Origin: VBDM01 sp964430565
GTDB taxonomy: Bacteria; Pseudomonadota; Gammaproteobacteria; Burkholderiales; SG8-39
NCBI GenBank assembly: GCA_964430565.1
Contig: CAYSFD010000008.1
Location: 1-57,243 of the forward strand
Length of the DNA: 57,243 nucleotides
Reading direction: 5' to 3'
Shown here: positions 9,001 to 17,006 of the stretch, piece by piece
How positions within the stretch are numbered: the stretch's first letter is position 1
Layout: every line of letters starts with the position of its first letter
Made by a program: the position numbers and the translations under genes
The notes under the pieces: generated by a model
What the model saw: the letters and a program-made list of their open reading frames with translations, nothing else
What the model was told of the DNA's origin: nothing
Databases searched by the model: none

Positions 9001-9606
9001 TCACCCCTCGATCTTGAGACCGAACCGCCGCACGATCCCTGCCAGCGATACTTGGGTGTGGCCTCGCTCTTTGTCAGCCATGCGCGCGTAGGTGCGCCAG
9101 CGCATCCCCTTCGGCTTCGGTGGAAATGGCTCCATCATGTTCGCCGTGCCGCCCAACCGCTTGCGGATGTTTTGCGCTTGGCGCAGTGCCCGGTCATCGG
9201 CGGTCTCCCGCTGGCTGGGATAGGCCAGGCGGTAGCAGTGCCGGCAGGCGAAGATGCCGCCGCCGTACAGGATCGCCACGCGACGCCCGCATCCCGCCGC
9301 CGGGCATAGAAACCACGCCCGCTGTCCGCCATAAGTGCAGGGCGACCAATCCAGCCGCACCGGGTAGTTTTCTTCCTTCCATTCGCCGCCGCTGCTGCGT
9401 TGCCGATAGGACAGCACGACTCGATCCGATTCGCTTCGCACCTGGATGGATGCCACCGCTTCACCGTTGCGCGTCCACTGCCAGCTAAACGCCCGGCCCG
9501 GAGTGAGGAAGCCATCGCGTTGCCAGCGCCGCACGTCCAATGACCGGTAATCGTCGGTTGCATTCTTCCCGCTTTGATTGCGCCGGCCGCTTCCCATTCC
9601 ACCCAT
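9001..9606 (-). CDS. hypothetical zinc-ribbon-like mobile element protein
   Basis: 201 residues, basic, starting MGGMGSGRR, a beginning seen in many short prophage and island proteins. A cysteine cluster (LCPAAGCGRRVAIL, then FACRHCYRLAY) looks like a four-cysteine zinc ribbon in the middle of the protein. The start at 9606 is supported by GAGAGGAAG upstream. It is the last gene of the leftward operon that starts with the AlpA-like regulator, separated from the gene before it by 157 bp. Function is unknown; nucleic-acid binding is the most likely role. Confidence 0.6.
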   Translation of the reverse strand: MGGMGSGRRNQSGKNATDDYRSLDVRRWQRDGFLTPGRAFSWQWTRNGEAVASIQVRSESDRVVLSYRQRSSGGEWKEENYPVRLDWSPCTYGGQRAWFLCPAAGCGRRVAILYGGGIFACRHCYRLAYPSQRETADDRALRQAQNIRKRLGGTANMMEPFPPKPKGMRWRTYARMADKERGHTQVSLAGIVRRFGLKIEG

Positions 9607-9763
9607 TTTTTCTTCCTCTCGATTTTGCCGAAATCATCAGGCTATCCCGCTATTTCTGCACCCTCATGGACAGTGCAATATCGCGGAAAGGCACGCCCCG
9701 CTTGGGTTTCCAGGCATTTCTATGGTTTCCGTCTTCTGTCAATTTCATTCCCGATTTCGCGCC
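9607..9763 (-). promoter_or_regulatory. short gap with a possible leftward promoter element
   Basis: This 157-bp gap between two leftward genes contains, on the minus strand, a perfect TTGACA around 9745 but no convincing -10 box at normal spacing. It may hold a secondary promoter for the 9001-9606 gene. Nothing else was recognised. Confidence 0.2.
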
Positions 9764-10594
9764 TTATCGCCCGCCGCGAAGCTCTTTCAGCTTCAAAAGC
9801 ATGGCCAGGGTGCGTTCGAATTTGCGGTCAAGATGCGTTTCGTAGCGCGTCAGCTTCTCCAATCGATGCACTTGCAGCCCTTCACCCAGGGCTTGCGCCT
9901 TGATCGCCTCATGGTGCCGTGCTTCTTTTTCGATGCGCACGCAGACCGGTTCGAGATGATCGCGGATGAAATCGGCCAGCCCTTCGGCGGTCGCCGGGTG
10001 TTCCTCGCCCCCGTCCTCCATGAACGCTTGCCACCACTCGCGCGAATCAGGCATCAGGGTTCGCAACGCTTTGTCATAAGCATTTGCGCCGTCGCGCCGC
10101 AGGATCGCCGCGGCTTTCTCGGTGGCTGCCAGATCGTGTTGGGCATCGCGCTGGCGCTCGGCGACTTCGTCCAGCGTCAGCGGCATCAAATCCCGAAGGT
10201 CGGTGCCCTCGCCGGATAGCCCAAGCTCGAATGGCGCCGCCGCCGGGATCACGCCTTCGGCATCGCGCGCCGCGCCCTTCAAGCCCTTGTTGATGTTCGC
10301 GCCCTCGGCCTGCAACACCCGGCGCTTGCGCCAGATGATCCCGGCCAGTTCTTCGACCAGATGCGCCTCGGTCGCCGCGGCAGGTTGATGCTCTTCCACC
10401 AAGGCCGTGAGCAGCGCCCGGTATTCGGATGCATCCTCGTGCGCAAGCACGGTATGGCGGCTCAGGATGCCGTGCTGCAGGGCGTTGAAGCGCACGGCCT
10501 CGTAGTTGCCGCCCTTGCCACCTGGGGCCGCTGGCGGGGCTCCTGCGGTCGCAGGGGAGGGGATCACTGCGGTATCGGTTTCAAGCGTTGCCAT
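9764..10594 (-). CDS. hypothetical mobile-element protein with NALQHGILS motif
   Basis: 276 residues. After an Ala/Pro-rich N-terminus comes RFNALQHGILSRHTVLAHEDASEY, a motif shared by many uncharacterised prophage and island proteins, followed by mainly charged helices. The start at 10594 gives a good distance to the AAAGG ribosome site; upstream ATG/GTG codons are too close to it. It overlaps the end of the preceding gene by 14 bases, so the two are cotranscribed. No function is known. Confidence 0.6.
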   Translation of the reverse strand: MATLETDTAVIPSPATAGAPPAAPGGKGGNYEAVRFNALQHGILSRHTVLAHEDASEYRALLTALVEEHQPAAATEAHLVEELAGIIWRKRRVLQAEGANINKGLKGAARDAEGVIPAAAPFELGLSGEGTDLRDLMPLTLDEVAERQRDAQHDLAATEKAAAILRRDGANAYDKALRTLMPDSREWWQAFMEDGGEEHPATAEGLADFIRDHLEPVCVRIEKEARHHEAIKAQALGEGLQVHRLEKLTRYETHLDRKFERTLAMLLKLKELRGGR

Positions 10595-11180
10595 GGTCAT
10601 CACCTTTCTGTATCAGTCCCGGCCAGCGTTCCCGGCCCGGTCGGCGGTCCGTGTCTTCCGGGCGTGGTGCATAGCCCTCGCATCGGTGCGGCAGATCGCG
10701 TATGGGCTCATAGGTACGGCTTGCCACGATCTCGCCGCGTCGCGCAGCGAGGCACAGCCCCCGGCCAGTCAGGTTCGCGCACTGGTCGCAGCGCCGCCGG
10801 TCATCGTCAAAGCCCCAGGGGCGCGGCACTTCCGCCGCCCGCCCGATGAAGTAGCTTCGCGCATCGGCATCGGTGCGGCACTTCTCCAGCAGGTCCGCAA
10901 TGATCGCGGGATCGGTTTCCTCGATATGTGCGAGCCATGCGCGGATTGCCGATTCTTCGCCTGGCGACATCGGCACAGTGGCCTTGTTGGCGGCCTCGAT
11001 TTCCCGGAAACCCGCCGCCGTGGCACTGCCATTACTGCCGATAGAAACCCGCGAAATGGCAGGTGCGCGCGGTTCGCGCACTGCCGTTACTGCCGTTGGA
11101 TTTCTTTCGTCAGCAATGGCAGTAGCTGGGCCAGCACCTTGCGGAATTTCACGCTTTGCGCGATCAAGCCAGTTGGTCAT
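10581..11180 (-). CDS. hypothetical mobile-element protein, C-terminal cysteine cluster
   Basis: 199 residues beginning MTNWLDRAKREIPQ, a start common to a family of island proteins encoded just after DUF3987-type primases. The C-terminal third has RCDQCANLTGRGLCLAA and a later RCEGYAP, giving four cysteines that could bind one zinc. The longer open frame reaching to 11387 is rejected because its extra N-terminus is out-of-frame primase sequence. It overlaps the primase-like gene by 17 bases. Its role is unknown, possibly as a helper in element replication. Confidence 0.6.
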   Translation of the reverse strand: MTNWLDRAKREIPQGAGPATAIADERNPTAVTAVREPRAPAISRVSIGSNGSATAAGFREIEAANKATVPMSPGEESAIRAWLAHIEETDPAIIADLLEKCRTDADARSYFIGRAAEVPRPWGFDDDRRRCDQCANLTGRGLCLAARRGEIVASRTYEPIRDLPHRCEGYAPRPEDTDRRPGRERWPGLIQKGDDHGNA

Positions 11181-13365
11181 GGTCGCCCTTTGACTTGGCC
11201 GCCTTTGCGGTCTTCGGATTGATGAAATAGCGCCAGGTGCGCCGGCCGGTTCCCGGCCCCGCGCCGCCGACTTCATCCGCCCGCAGCCAGTCTTCATCCT
11301 CCAGCCAGTCCAGCGCCGCTTGCACAGCCTCATCGCTGGTGAGGTTGCGCCACTGGTTGCGACGCACGTCCCGCGCCGTGAAGCCATCGATCAGCTTGCC
11401 TTGGCGCACCTTGTCTGCCAGGGCTTGTGCCGCGCGCAGCCCGTCGTCGGTCAGGAGGCCGTAGCAGCGCCGCGCATGGGCTTCGAGGTAGTCGCACCAT
11501 GCCGCGGCGCGCAATGCCGCCTCCGCTGTCACCGGCCCGCGTTGTCCGCTCGCCGCGCAATCGGTCAGGTGCAGAATCAATGCCAGTGCGGGAAACAGCT
11601 TGTCGAACTTCGCCAGGTGTTGCGCGATGATCGGGTGATCCTCGGCAGGGAGCCGCGCCCGGTGCAGATCGCCCGACCACTCGATGAAGATTTCCTGCGC
11701 CGCCTCATCGAAGCGGAAATACGGGAACTTGGCGAAATCATCGACGGGCGCTGCGCCCCACGCCACCGGGTCGAAATCGGCCAGTGTGTCGAATACGGCA
11801 AAGGCCCGGTCGCGCGCCTCCTTCGCCGGGACGCGGTCGCGCCACTCCCAGGCCCTGTGATCGGGAAAGACCAGCAGTTGAAACCGTTGCAGCATGCCGT
11901 CATTGGCCAGTGCGTTCGCGGCCTGCTCAAGGTAGCCGGTCAACTTGTCCGGCTGGATGCCACCGAAGATGGACACGCACAGATTGGGGATGAAGATCGA
12001 ACCCCGCCCGATCCGGTCGGTATCGAAACTCGCATTGCCATTCCACGCTTCCAGGTAGAAAGCCCGTTCGCCTTCCCGGCCTTCTTTGTCCCAGGACGCA
12101 ATCAGCCCGACCAACTCATCCCGCATCACCAGCAAGCCCGAAGGATTCTCGCGCAGCAATTCGCCCAGCTTCTCGACGGTCGTGTCGTTGGACTTGTAGC
12201 GCCGCAGGATCGGCGCTTCCGGCGCCTGTTGCCGATGCCCTTGCAATTCGCGGGCAATGCCGTCCAGATCGCCCTTCTTGGCATCCTTCGCCGCCGCCTT
12301 GATGCGATGTTCAATGGCTTCCTTCTTGGCCTCGAATACCGTTTTTTCAGAGTCGAAGGCTTCCACGTCTGCCCGGTGCGCTTCCATCGCGCGCGCGATC
12401 AGACGGTCAAGCGGTTTCAGCGCCGCGCCGATGGCGGGGGACTTCTTCGCCGAGGGCAAGCCCACGATTCCGCCCCACAGATTCGGCACGATCAGCCACG
12501 AATCGCGGGACTTCGGCTTGATGGCGCAACGCGCACCGATGATCGCCCCCAGCGCCACCAGCGCCCCTACAGCGATGAAATCGGGCGGGCAGGGCATCCG
12601 GTCGGCCTCATCCATGATCCAGCCGCGCAAGGCTTCAGGCAGCAGCGTGTCCGGGTCGAAGGCGGGCACCGAATGCAGTGCCGCTTGAATGGGTTTCGGT
12701 TCCGGCCATGCTGTGCCTGCATCAAGGCCCGCAGTGCTCGGGGCTTGCGCGGCCGACACGTCGCGCCATGGCGCTTCTGTACATGAGAGCGCGAGTACAT
12801 CCGCCGCCTTGGCATTGGGGTTCGCGGCCAGCCAATCCACCGCGTCCGCCTTCGGCTCCATATTCAGTGCCGCAACGTCGATCACGCGCACCGCGCAGCC
12901 CTGCGCCCGGAGCGCGCCCGCCACCGCTTCGGCATAGCGCTGTCCGGCTTCGTCGTTGTCGGGCCAGATCGTCACGGTTCGCCCGGCCAGTGGCCGCCAA
13001 TCGGTTTTGCCGGCGGAGTCCGCGGCGCCGCTGGTGGTCGCAAGCGCGCCCGCTTTCGTCAGCGTATCGGCGCACCATTCGCCCTCGCACACGATCACCG
13101 GATCGTCGGGCCGGGTTGCCAGATCGTGCAGGCGGTAGAGCGGTTTGCCGTCCGGGTAGTCCGGTTCGCCCAGCGTATAGCCTTCGCCAGTGAGCCGAAT
13201 GGGGCGAATCCACTTGTCCCCGGTGTCGGGATTTTTCAGGCGAATTCGCCAATGTAATGGGTTGCCGTCCGGGTCCGTGTATTCGTGCAGGGCTTGCGGC
13301 TTGAAGCCTTCGCGGATCGCACCGGCGGCAAGACGGCGCGCAGCTTGCTGGAGGGTCTCGGTCAT
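11164..13365 (-). CDS. TOPRIM and DUF3987 primase/helicase-like protein
   Basis: 733 residues. The N-terminal part (about 1-170) has a TOPRIM-like domain: VIVCEGEWCADTL (catalytic Glu) and TVTIWPDNDEAGQRYA (acidic motif). The rest is a DUF3987 region with a P-loop-like GLPSAKKSPAIG near residue 300, VMRDELVGLI (Walker B-like) and FIPNLCVSIFGGIQPDKL. Such proteins are thought to prime or drive element replication. The start overlaps the CHC2 gene stop (ATGA), and GGGAGGAA precedes it, so together the two genes form a split primase. The lysine of the P-loop is followed by Ser, and NTPase activity is inferred. Confidence 0.8.
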   Translation of the reverse strand: MTETLQQAARRLAAGAIREGFKPQALHEYTDPDGNPLHWRIRLKNPDTGDKWIRPIRLTGEGYTLGEPDYPDGKPLYRLHDLATRPDDPVIVCEGEWCADTLTKAGALATTSGAADSAGKTDWRPLAGRTVTIWPDNDEAGQRYAEAVAGALRAQGCAVRVIDVAALNMEPKADAVDWLAANPNAKAADVLALSCTEAPWRDVSAAQAPSTAGLDAGTAWPEPKPIQAALHSVPAFDPDTLLPEALRGWIMDEADRMPCPPDFIAVGALVALGAIIGARCAIKPKSRDSWLIVPNLWGGIVGLPSAKKSPAIGAALKPLDRLIARAMEAHRADVEAFDSEKTVFEAKKEAIEHRIKAAAKDAKKGDLDGIARELQGHRQQAPEAPILRRYKSNDTTVEKLGELLRENPSGLLVMRDELVGLIASWDKEGREGERAFYLEAWNGNASFDTDRIGRGSIFIPNLCVSIFGGIQPDKLTGYLEQAANALANDGMLQRFQLLVFPDHRAWEWRDRVPAKEARDRAFAVFDTLADFDPVAWGAAPVDDFAKFPYFRFDEAAQEIFIEWSGDLHRARLPAEDHPIIAQHLAKFDKLFPALALILHLTDCAASGQRGPVTAEAALRAAAWCDYLEAHARRCYGLLTDDGLRAAQALADKVRQGKLIDGFTARDVRRNQWRNLTSDEAVQAALDWLEDEDWLRADEVGGAGPGTGRRTWRYFINPKTAKAAKSKGDHDQLA

Positions 13366-13676
13366 CGCGATTCCTCCCAGGCGCCCAGCGCCCGCGCCGC
13401 CTCGATGAAGCGCAGTCCATGCCGCTGCATGTGGAAGGCCAGCACGTCTCCGCCATGCGCCCCGCACACCATGCAACGAAAGGCGCCGGTATCCAGGCGT
13501 ACCCGCAGGCTGGGCTTGGTGTCGTCGTGGAACGGGCAGACGGCGGATTTCCATTCGCCGCCGCCGATCAGTTTCAATCCCTGCTCGTGGTAATACCCGG
13601 CAGGTGTCGGCAGGCGGTCGCGCTTGAAGGCGAAGGCGGGCCGGTTCAGTCCCCGCGTGGGGTTCGCGTGTCGCAT
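13362..13676 (-). CDS. CHC2 zinc-finger primase-like protein
   Basis: 104 residues. CPFHDDTKPSLRV followed by FRCMVCGAHGGDVLAF is the CHC2 zinc finger that bacterial primases use to recognise template DNA. There is no TOPRIM part here; that is supplied by the next gene, which it overlaps by four bases. The start at 13676 is chosen because the conserved part begins soon after and AAGGGG precedes it; the frame extends further upstream without support. It sits 10 bp after the AlpA-like gene. Confidence 0.85.
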   Translation of the reverse strand: MRHANPTRGLNRPAFAFKRDRLPTPAGYYHEQGLKLIGGGEWKSAVCPFHDDTKPSLRVRLDTGAFRCMVCGAHGGDVLAFHMQRHGLRFIEAARALGAWEESR

Positions 13677-13686
13677 GGTCCGCCCC

Positions 13687-13929
13687 TTACGCAGCAGCTT
13701 TACGCGCTGCTTCCAGCTTCGCGACCAGGGCACGGATTTCTTCATCCGACTTGCCGGCGATGCGCGCCGCGTTCAGCGCCGCGACTTCGCTGGAGGGCCA
13801 GCCCACCGCCCGCGCGCCGAGGCTCACCGGCTTGGTGAAGAGCCCTTGAGCGATGCGCAGATAGTGCGTTGAACGGGAAACGCCGGTTTCGGCTTTGACG
13901 GCGGGGAGCCGCAGGATGGTATGCGTCAT
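13687..13929 (-). CDS. AlpA-family helix-turn-helix regulator
   Basis: 80 residues with the MerR-like winged helix found in AlpA regulators: ILRLPAVKAETGVSRSTHYLRIAQGLFTKPVSLGARAVGWPSSEV. These small proteins control excision or replication genes of P4-like elements. The start at 13929 is preferred over an in-frame TTG at 13935 because AAAGGA lies seven bases upstream of the ATG. It is the first gene of the leftward operon running to 9001. The C-terminal AlpA consensus with a conserved Trp-Pro (GWPSSEV) is intact. Confidence 0.85.
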   Translation of the reverse strand: MTHTILRLPAVKAETGVSRSTHYLRIAQGLFTKPVSLGARAVGWPSSEVAALNAARIAGKSDEEIRALVAKLEAARKAAA

Positions 13930-14314
13930 CTTCAATCCTTTCTGACTGATAAGGGACTTGCTGAGACGCAGCGTAGTTGGGCGATTTGGGCGAAGGAACG
14001 CACTGACAGCGCCTTCGCTATGCGTATCTATTCCTTTTAAATCAAATACTTATTTTTTTTTCGTTGGCACCGCCTTGGCCGTGCCGGGTTGCCGAGGAAA
14101 CTGCGATTACCTAGGCCGGTCGGGCCTGAGAGTTGGGCGAAATAATTCCGCCCAGCTTTTTGTATTGCGTGTCCAATTTCTGTGCTTACCGTCGCGTCAG
14201 ATCAACAATAGTGAAGCTCATACATGTTGACTTGCCTCGGTGAACGATGGCCCTTGGGAAGGGTGAGTGGCCTGAGGCTAGCCTTTGAGGATAAAGCGTT
14301 GCGGAACCGACTGG
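13930..14314. promoter_or_regulatory. intergenic control region upstream of the alpA operon
   Basis: No protein gene is seen in these 385 bases. The AT-rich stretch around 14025-14065 includes a run of nine T and, on the minus strand, a TTGATT that could serve as a -35 box for the alpA operon; the matching -10 is weak. A rightward hairpin terminator follows at 14132. The stretch 14165-14314, downstream of the convergent-facing end of the HEPN gene, shows nothing recognisable. Confidence 0.35.
14132..14162 (+). terminator. intrinsic terminator with no obvious upstream gene
   Basis: An 8-bp stem (14132-14139 with 14149-14156, one G-T pair) with a nine-base loop is followed directly by TTTTTGT on the plus strand. 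A second small hairpin (AGGCC/GGCCT) lies just upstream near 14113-14127. No rightward protein gene precedes it, so it may end an untranslated RNA made from about 14040 or stop antisense reading from the alpA side. Confidence 0.55.
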
Positions 14315-14935
14315 TCACGCACAGATGGCAAGCTTTTTCGCAATTTGCGCCATTTCCATTACAAGATTCTCATAGCGCGTCTGATCTGGTGCCGTCCTAA
14401 ATGATGACCTCAGATAGCCTGCCGGCGAACGCTCTTTCCCTGTCAGCGGCAAGTTCCCCAATACCATTTCTTCGAAGCGACTCAGTGAATGGCGGCTCTT
14501 ATGAGCGAGCGCATTGCGGACAAACATTAGCTGCTCAATAGTTTTCTTTTCCGGCTTGTCCAAAATTGTGAAAGGCAACCCGGCTCGGAAGAATGCATGT
14601 GCCCGCTTTTCCGTGGAATCGTAGGGGAACCAATCGACAAAATTCTTCCCGCCACACACTACGTCTCTAGCTACGTTGTCAGATTGAAACGTTACCCGCG
14701 GATGCACTTTGCTTGGTAGGGATAGTCGCCCGACAAGAAGACCAAGAAATAACTCCTCGATAAAGCGCTCAAACGAAACTATTGCGTCCAGATATAAACC
14801 GACATAGACCTGTTCAATGTCATGCCTTTTAATTTCTCCCTCGAAGAATAGTTTTTCCAACTTGCGACGTGTGCTATCCAAGCGGCGAAAATGACCGGCA
14901 AGGTCGTCCGATAATTCTGAGGCCATTTTGGCCAC
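14315..14935 (-). CDS. HEPN-domain protein, probable RNase of a DUF262 pair
   Basis: 206 residues, mostly helical. FVRNALAHKS near residues 138-147 has the R-x4-H motif of HEPN ribonucleases (Arg-Asn with His five later), and VSFERFIEELFLGLL resembles the membrane-free helix of the MAE_28990-type HEPN branch. Such proteins cleave RNA in abortive-infection systems. The GTG start at 14935 has AAGGT seven bases upstream, and that ribosome site overlaps the stop codon of the DUF262 gene nine bases away, so the two are coupled. GC content is lower than in the surrounding host genes. Confidence 0.65.
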   Translation of the reverse strand: MAKMASELSDDLAGHFRRLDSTRRKLEKLFFEGEIKRHDIEQVYVGLYLDAIVSFERFIEELFLGLLVGRLSLPSKVHPRVTFQSDNVARDVVCGGKNFVDWFPYDSTEKRAHAFFRAGLPFTILDKPEKKTIEQLMFVRNALAHKSRHSLSRFEEMVLGNLPLTGKERSPAGYLRSSFRTAPDQTRYENLVMEMAQIAKKLAICA

Positions 14936-14944
14936 GGCACTACC

Positions 14945-16018
14945 TTACGGCGCGACAGTCAGGGTTTTCAGATAACGGACAACAGTAGTTCGTGAGCTGA
15001 GGTGGGTAGTTCGCCTTGCAACCGCTTCCATTACCAGGTCTGGCGCCGTTTTTTTCTGCATTAAATCGCCAGCACGCTTAATCATTGCGATAGCTTCCGG
15101 AGCAATGGTGTTCGCTCGTGCTTTCCCAGATAGGGGCTTTGACGAGTAAAGAAGATCATACAAAACCGCAAACAAGGAATAGAAAAGGGTCTTTCTTTTG
15201 AACGGGGTAAATCGCAAATCTTCCCCGAATTTATCTTCAATTAGTTCCATTACTTGCCGAAATCGGCGCTCCACTTCCTCACGCTCTGGAAACTCGGCAT
15301 CTTTGTCCTTGTAAATCCTACCGATCGCACTTTGGCTTTTTCCAGTAATGCCCTTTAGCATTAACATTGCGAATTCTGAAGTCAACTCGACTTCGTCCAT
15401 CCGCGCGATGTTGTATTCGGTAAATATTTTCCATCCGCGCCATCGGGCGAGTTGCTCGGAAGCCAGTTCAAAGACGGATGTTTTGAATTGACCGAAGTAT
15501 TCGGCATTGCGGAGTTCCTGATCATTTAGCTTTACCCCAGTCGCATTCATCCGAGCGAATATCTGTAAAACTTCCCTATCGTCCACGCTTGAAGGCAGTA
15601 TGTGGACACTGAATTGATAATCAAGAATTCTCTGACGAACGTCGTCCGGTAACTCTGCAAAGGGTTTATCGGCAATTTCTGGGTTATGTACTTTTTGAAC
15701 CTCGAAATAATCCCGTTCCTTCTTATAGTCCGTTAGAAATTTAGCGGCAATGTACGTGATGAGCGTTCTGATTCTCTGTTGACCATCGACCACTTCTTTT
15801 TTTGATTCGAGGCTAGTTAGATCGGTTTTTTGATCACGCAGAAATATGATCGGGATTGGGAGGCCACGCATGATCGTATCGATCAAGAACGATTTGGCTC
15901 CCGCTGTCCATACGGGACGGCGTTGAAAGCTCGGGCTCAAAACAAGGGCATTATTTTTTTGCCACGAAATAAAATCGCCCACCGTATATACAGTCTTCAC
16001 CATTTCCCAAGTCTTCAT
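14945..16018 (-). CDS. DUF262 (ParB/sulfiredoxin-like) defence protein
   Basis: 357 residues. PSFQRRPVWTAGAKSFLIDTIMRG and VVDGQQRIRTLITYI (residues about 27-100) are the conserved DUF262 core; its DGQQR motif is used for nucleotide binding or hydrolysis in GmrSD/BrxU-type and related defence proteins. Here there is no attached DUF1524 nuclease domain; the HEPN gene next to it probably supplies the effector. AAGGAAG six bases upstream fixes the start. Codon use is clearly more AT-rich than in the replication operon, pointing to separate acquisition. What it senses is unknown. Confidence 0.8.
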   Translation of the reverse strand: MKTWEMVKTVYTVGDFISWQKNNALVLSPSFQRRPVWTAGAKSFLIDTIMRGLPIPIIFLRDQKTDLTSLESKKEVVDGQQRIRTLITYIAAKFLTDYKKERDYFEVQKVHNPEIADKPFAELPDDVRQRILDYQFSVHILPSSVDDREVLQIFARMNATGVKLNDQELRNAEYFGQFKTSVFELASEQLARWRGWKIFTEYNIARMDEVELTSEFAMLMLKGITGKSQSAIGRIYKDKDAEFPEREEVERRFRQVMELIEDKFGEDLRFTPFKRKTLFYSLFAVLYDLLYSSKPLSGKARANTIAPEAIAMIKRAGDLMQKKTAPDLVMEAVARRTTHLSSRTTVVRYLKTLTVAP

Positions 16019-16214
16019 GCCCGCTTCCTTAGTATTTTGGAATTACAGAATTGCACCCTCTCGATACCTTTTTCAAGAGATCAGCGAGCGGAAAATGATT
16101 ATGAGTCCGCATAACTGCTCGTGCAATAGCGCCGTCAATGGCGAAACACCCGCTTCGCCCCTCGATGCATCCAATGCTATTTTTGGAAACTCAATCACCT
16201 AATCTCGCTACTCC
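16019..16214. promoter_or_regulatory. gap upstream of the DUF262 gene
   Basis: This 196-bp AT-richer gap separates two leftward genes. On the minus strand TTGAAA near 16075 could be a -35 box for the DUF262 gene, but no good -10 lies at the usual distance. No gene or strong hairpin was recognised. Confidence 0.25.
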
Positions 16215-17006
16215 TCATCTTTTCATGTGCTTGCGAATCGTTTCGGCGCTGCGGCCGTCAGGATTATCGGTCTTCGCAATTTGCAGCGAGCACCACACGT
16301 CAGACTTGTCCCGGTGCTTGCGATGAAGGGCGCGGTACGCCTTCTGCCAGCGCTCGTGCATGGCTTGCGTACCGAGCTTGCGCGCATCGCGCCGTGCCGT
16401 GGATGATCGGTAACGTTCTGCGGATTCGGACACCGGCGGCAGGTCCACCATGTCAAGGATCGCAGCCTGATCGATACGCGCGTGATCCTCTTCGAAATTG
16501 ACAACCTCGCTTAACGGGCGCGTATGCCCCGAGACTCTCAGCGATACCGACGCGCCGGTTTCGAACTCCACTGTGCCGAGTCGCTTCTTGCCTTGCAGTT
16601 TCCCGAGCGTGAATACGCCGCTGCTTTGGTCCCGCTCCGGTTTGCCTTTGCATCCGAGCGCGCCTGCAAGCCATTGCGCAACCTGCGCATCAGTGATCTG
16701 CCATTGGCGCAAGCGCGAGATAGGAATCTTCACCCGGCCCATATCGGCGGGCTCGTCGCAAGCCACGTAGGCCCGCGCCGGTTGCGCGTTTTGCGCGGCC
16801 AGCACATGCACGGGCTTGAAACAATTTTCCTCACAACCAGAACATTCCACTCTCGTGGCCGGAATAGTTGGCGCGATCCATCCTGCTTTCTGAAAAATCT
16901 CGATCGCGCCCTTCGGCCATTCGCGCACTTGTTCCCAGGTGAGGACGCTATCGCCCTCGAAACCAAGGCGCTGAATAAGCTCTTTCAGCACTTCCGCCAG
17001 CGTCAT
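16215..17006 (-). CDS. unrecognised protein next to the DUF499 defence block
   Basis: 263 residues, not recognised. The first 75 residues hold LTWEQVREWPKGAIEIFQKAGWI and a cysteine cluster VECSGCEENCFKPV, suggesting a zinc-bound module; VACDEPADMGRVKIPISRLRQWQ follows. The C-terminal third is basic and helical (ERWQKAYRALHRKHRDKSDVW), ending RSAETIRKHMKR, which reads like a DNA-binding helix-turn-helix. The start at 17006 overlaps the stop of the 396-residue gene (ATGA), so they are coupled. Placement beside an anti-phage cassette suggests an accessory, sensor or regulator role, but this is only inference. Confidence 0.6.
   Translation of the reverse strand: MTLAEVLKELIQRLGFEGDSVLTWEQVREWPKGAIEIFQKAGWIAPTIPATRVECSGCEENCFKPVHVLAAQNAQPARAYVACDEPADMGRVKIPISRLRQWQITDAQVAQWLAGALGCKGKPERDQSSGVFTLGKLQGKKRLGTVEFETGASVSLRVSGHTRPLSEVVNFEEDHARIDQAAILDMVDLPPVSESAERYRSSTARRDARKLGTQAMHERWQKAYRALHRKHRDKSDVWCSLQIAKTDNPDGRSAETIRKHMKR

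Noticed and set aside
11320..12786. 488-residue open frame antisense to the DUF3987 gene
   Set aside because: Composition of a mirror frame; the opposite strand carries clear TOPRIM and DUF3987 motifs and tight gene overlaps.
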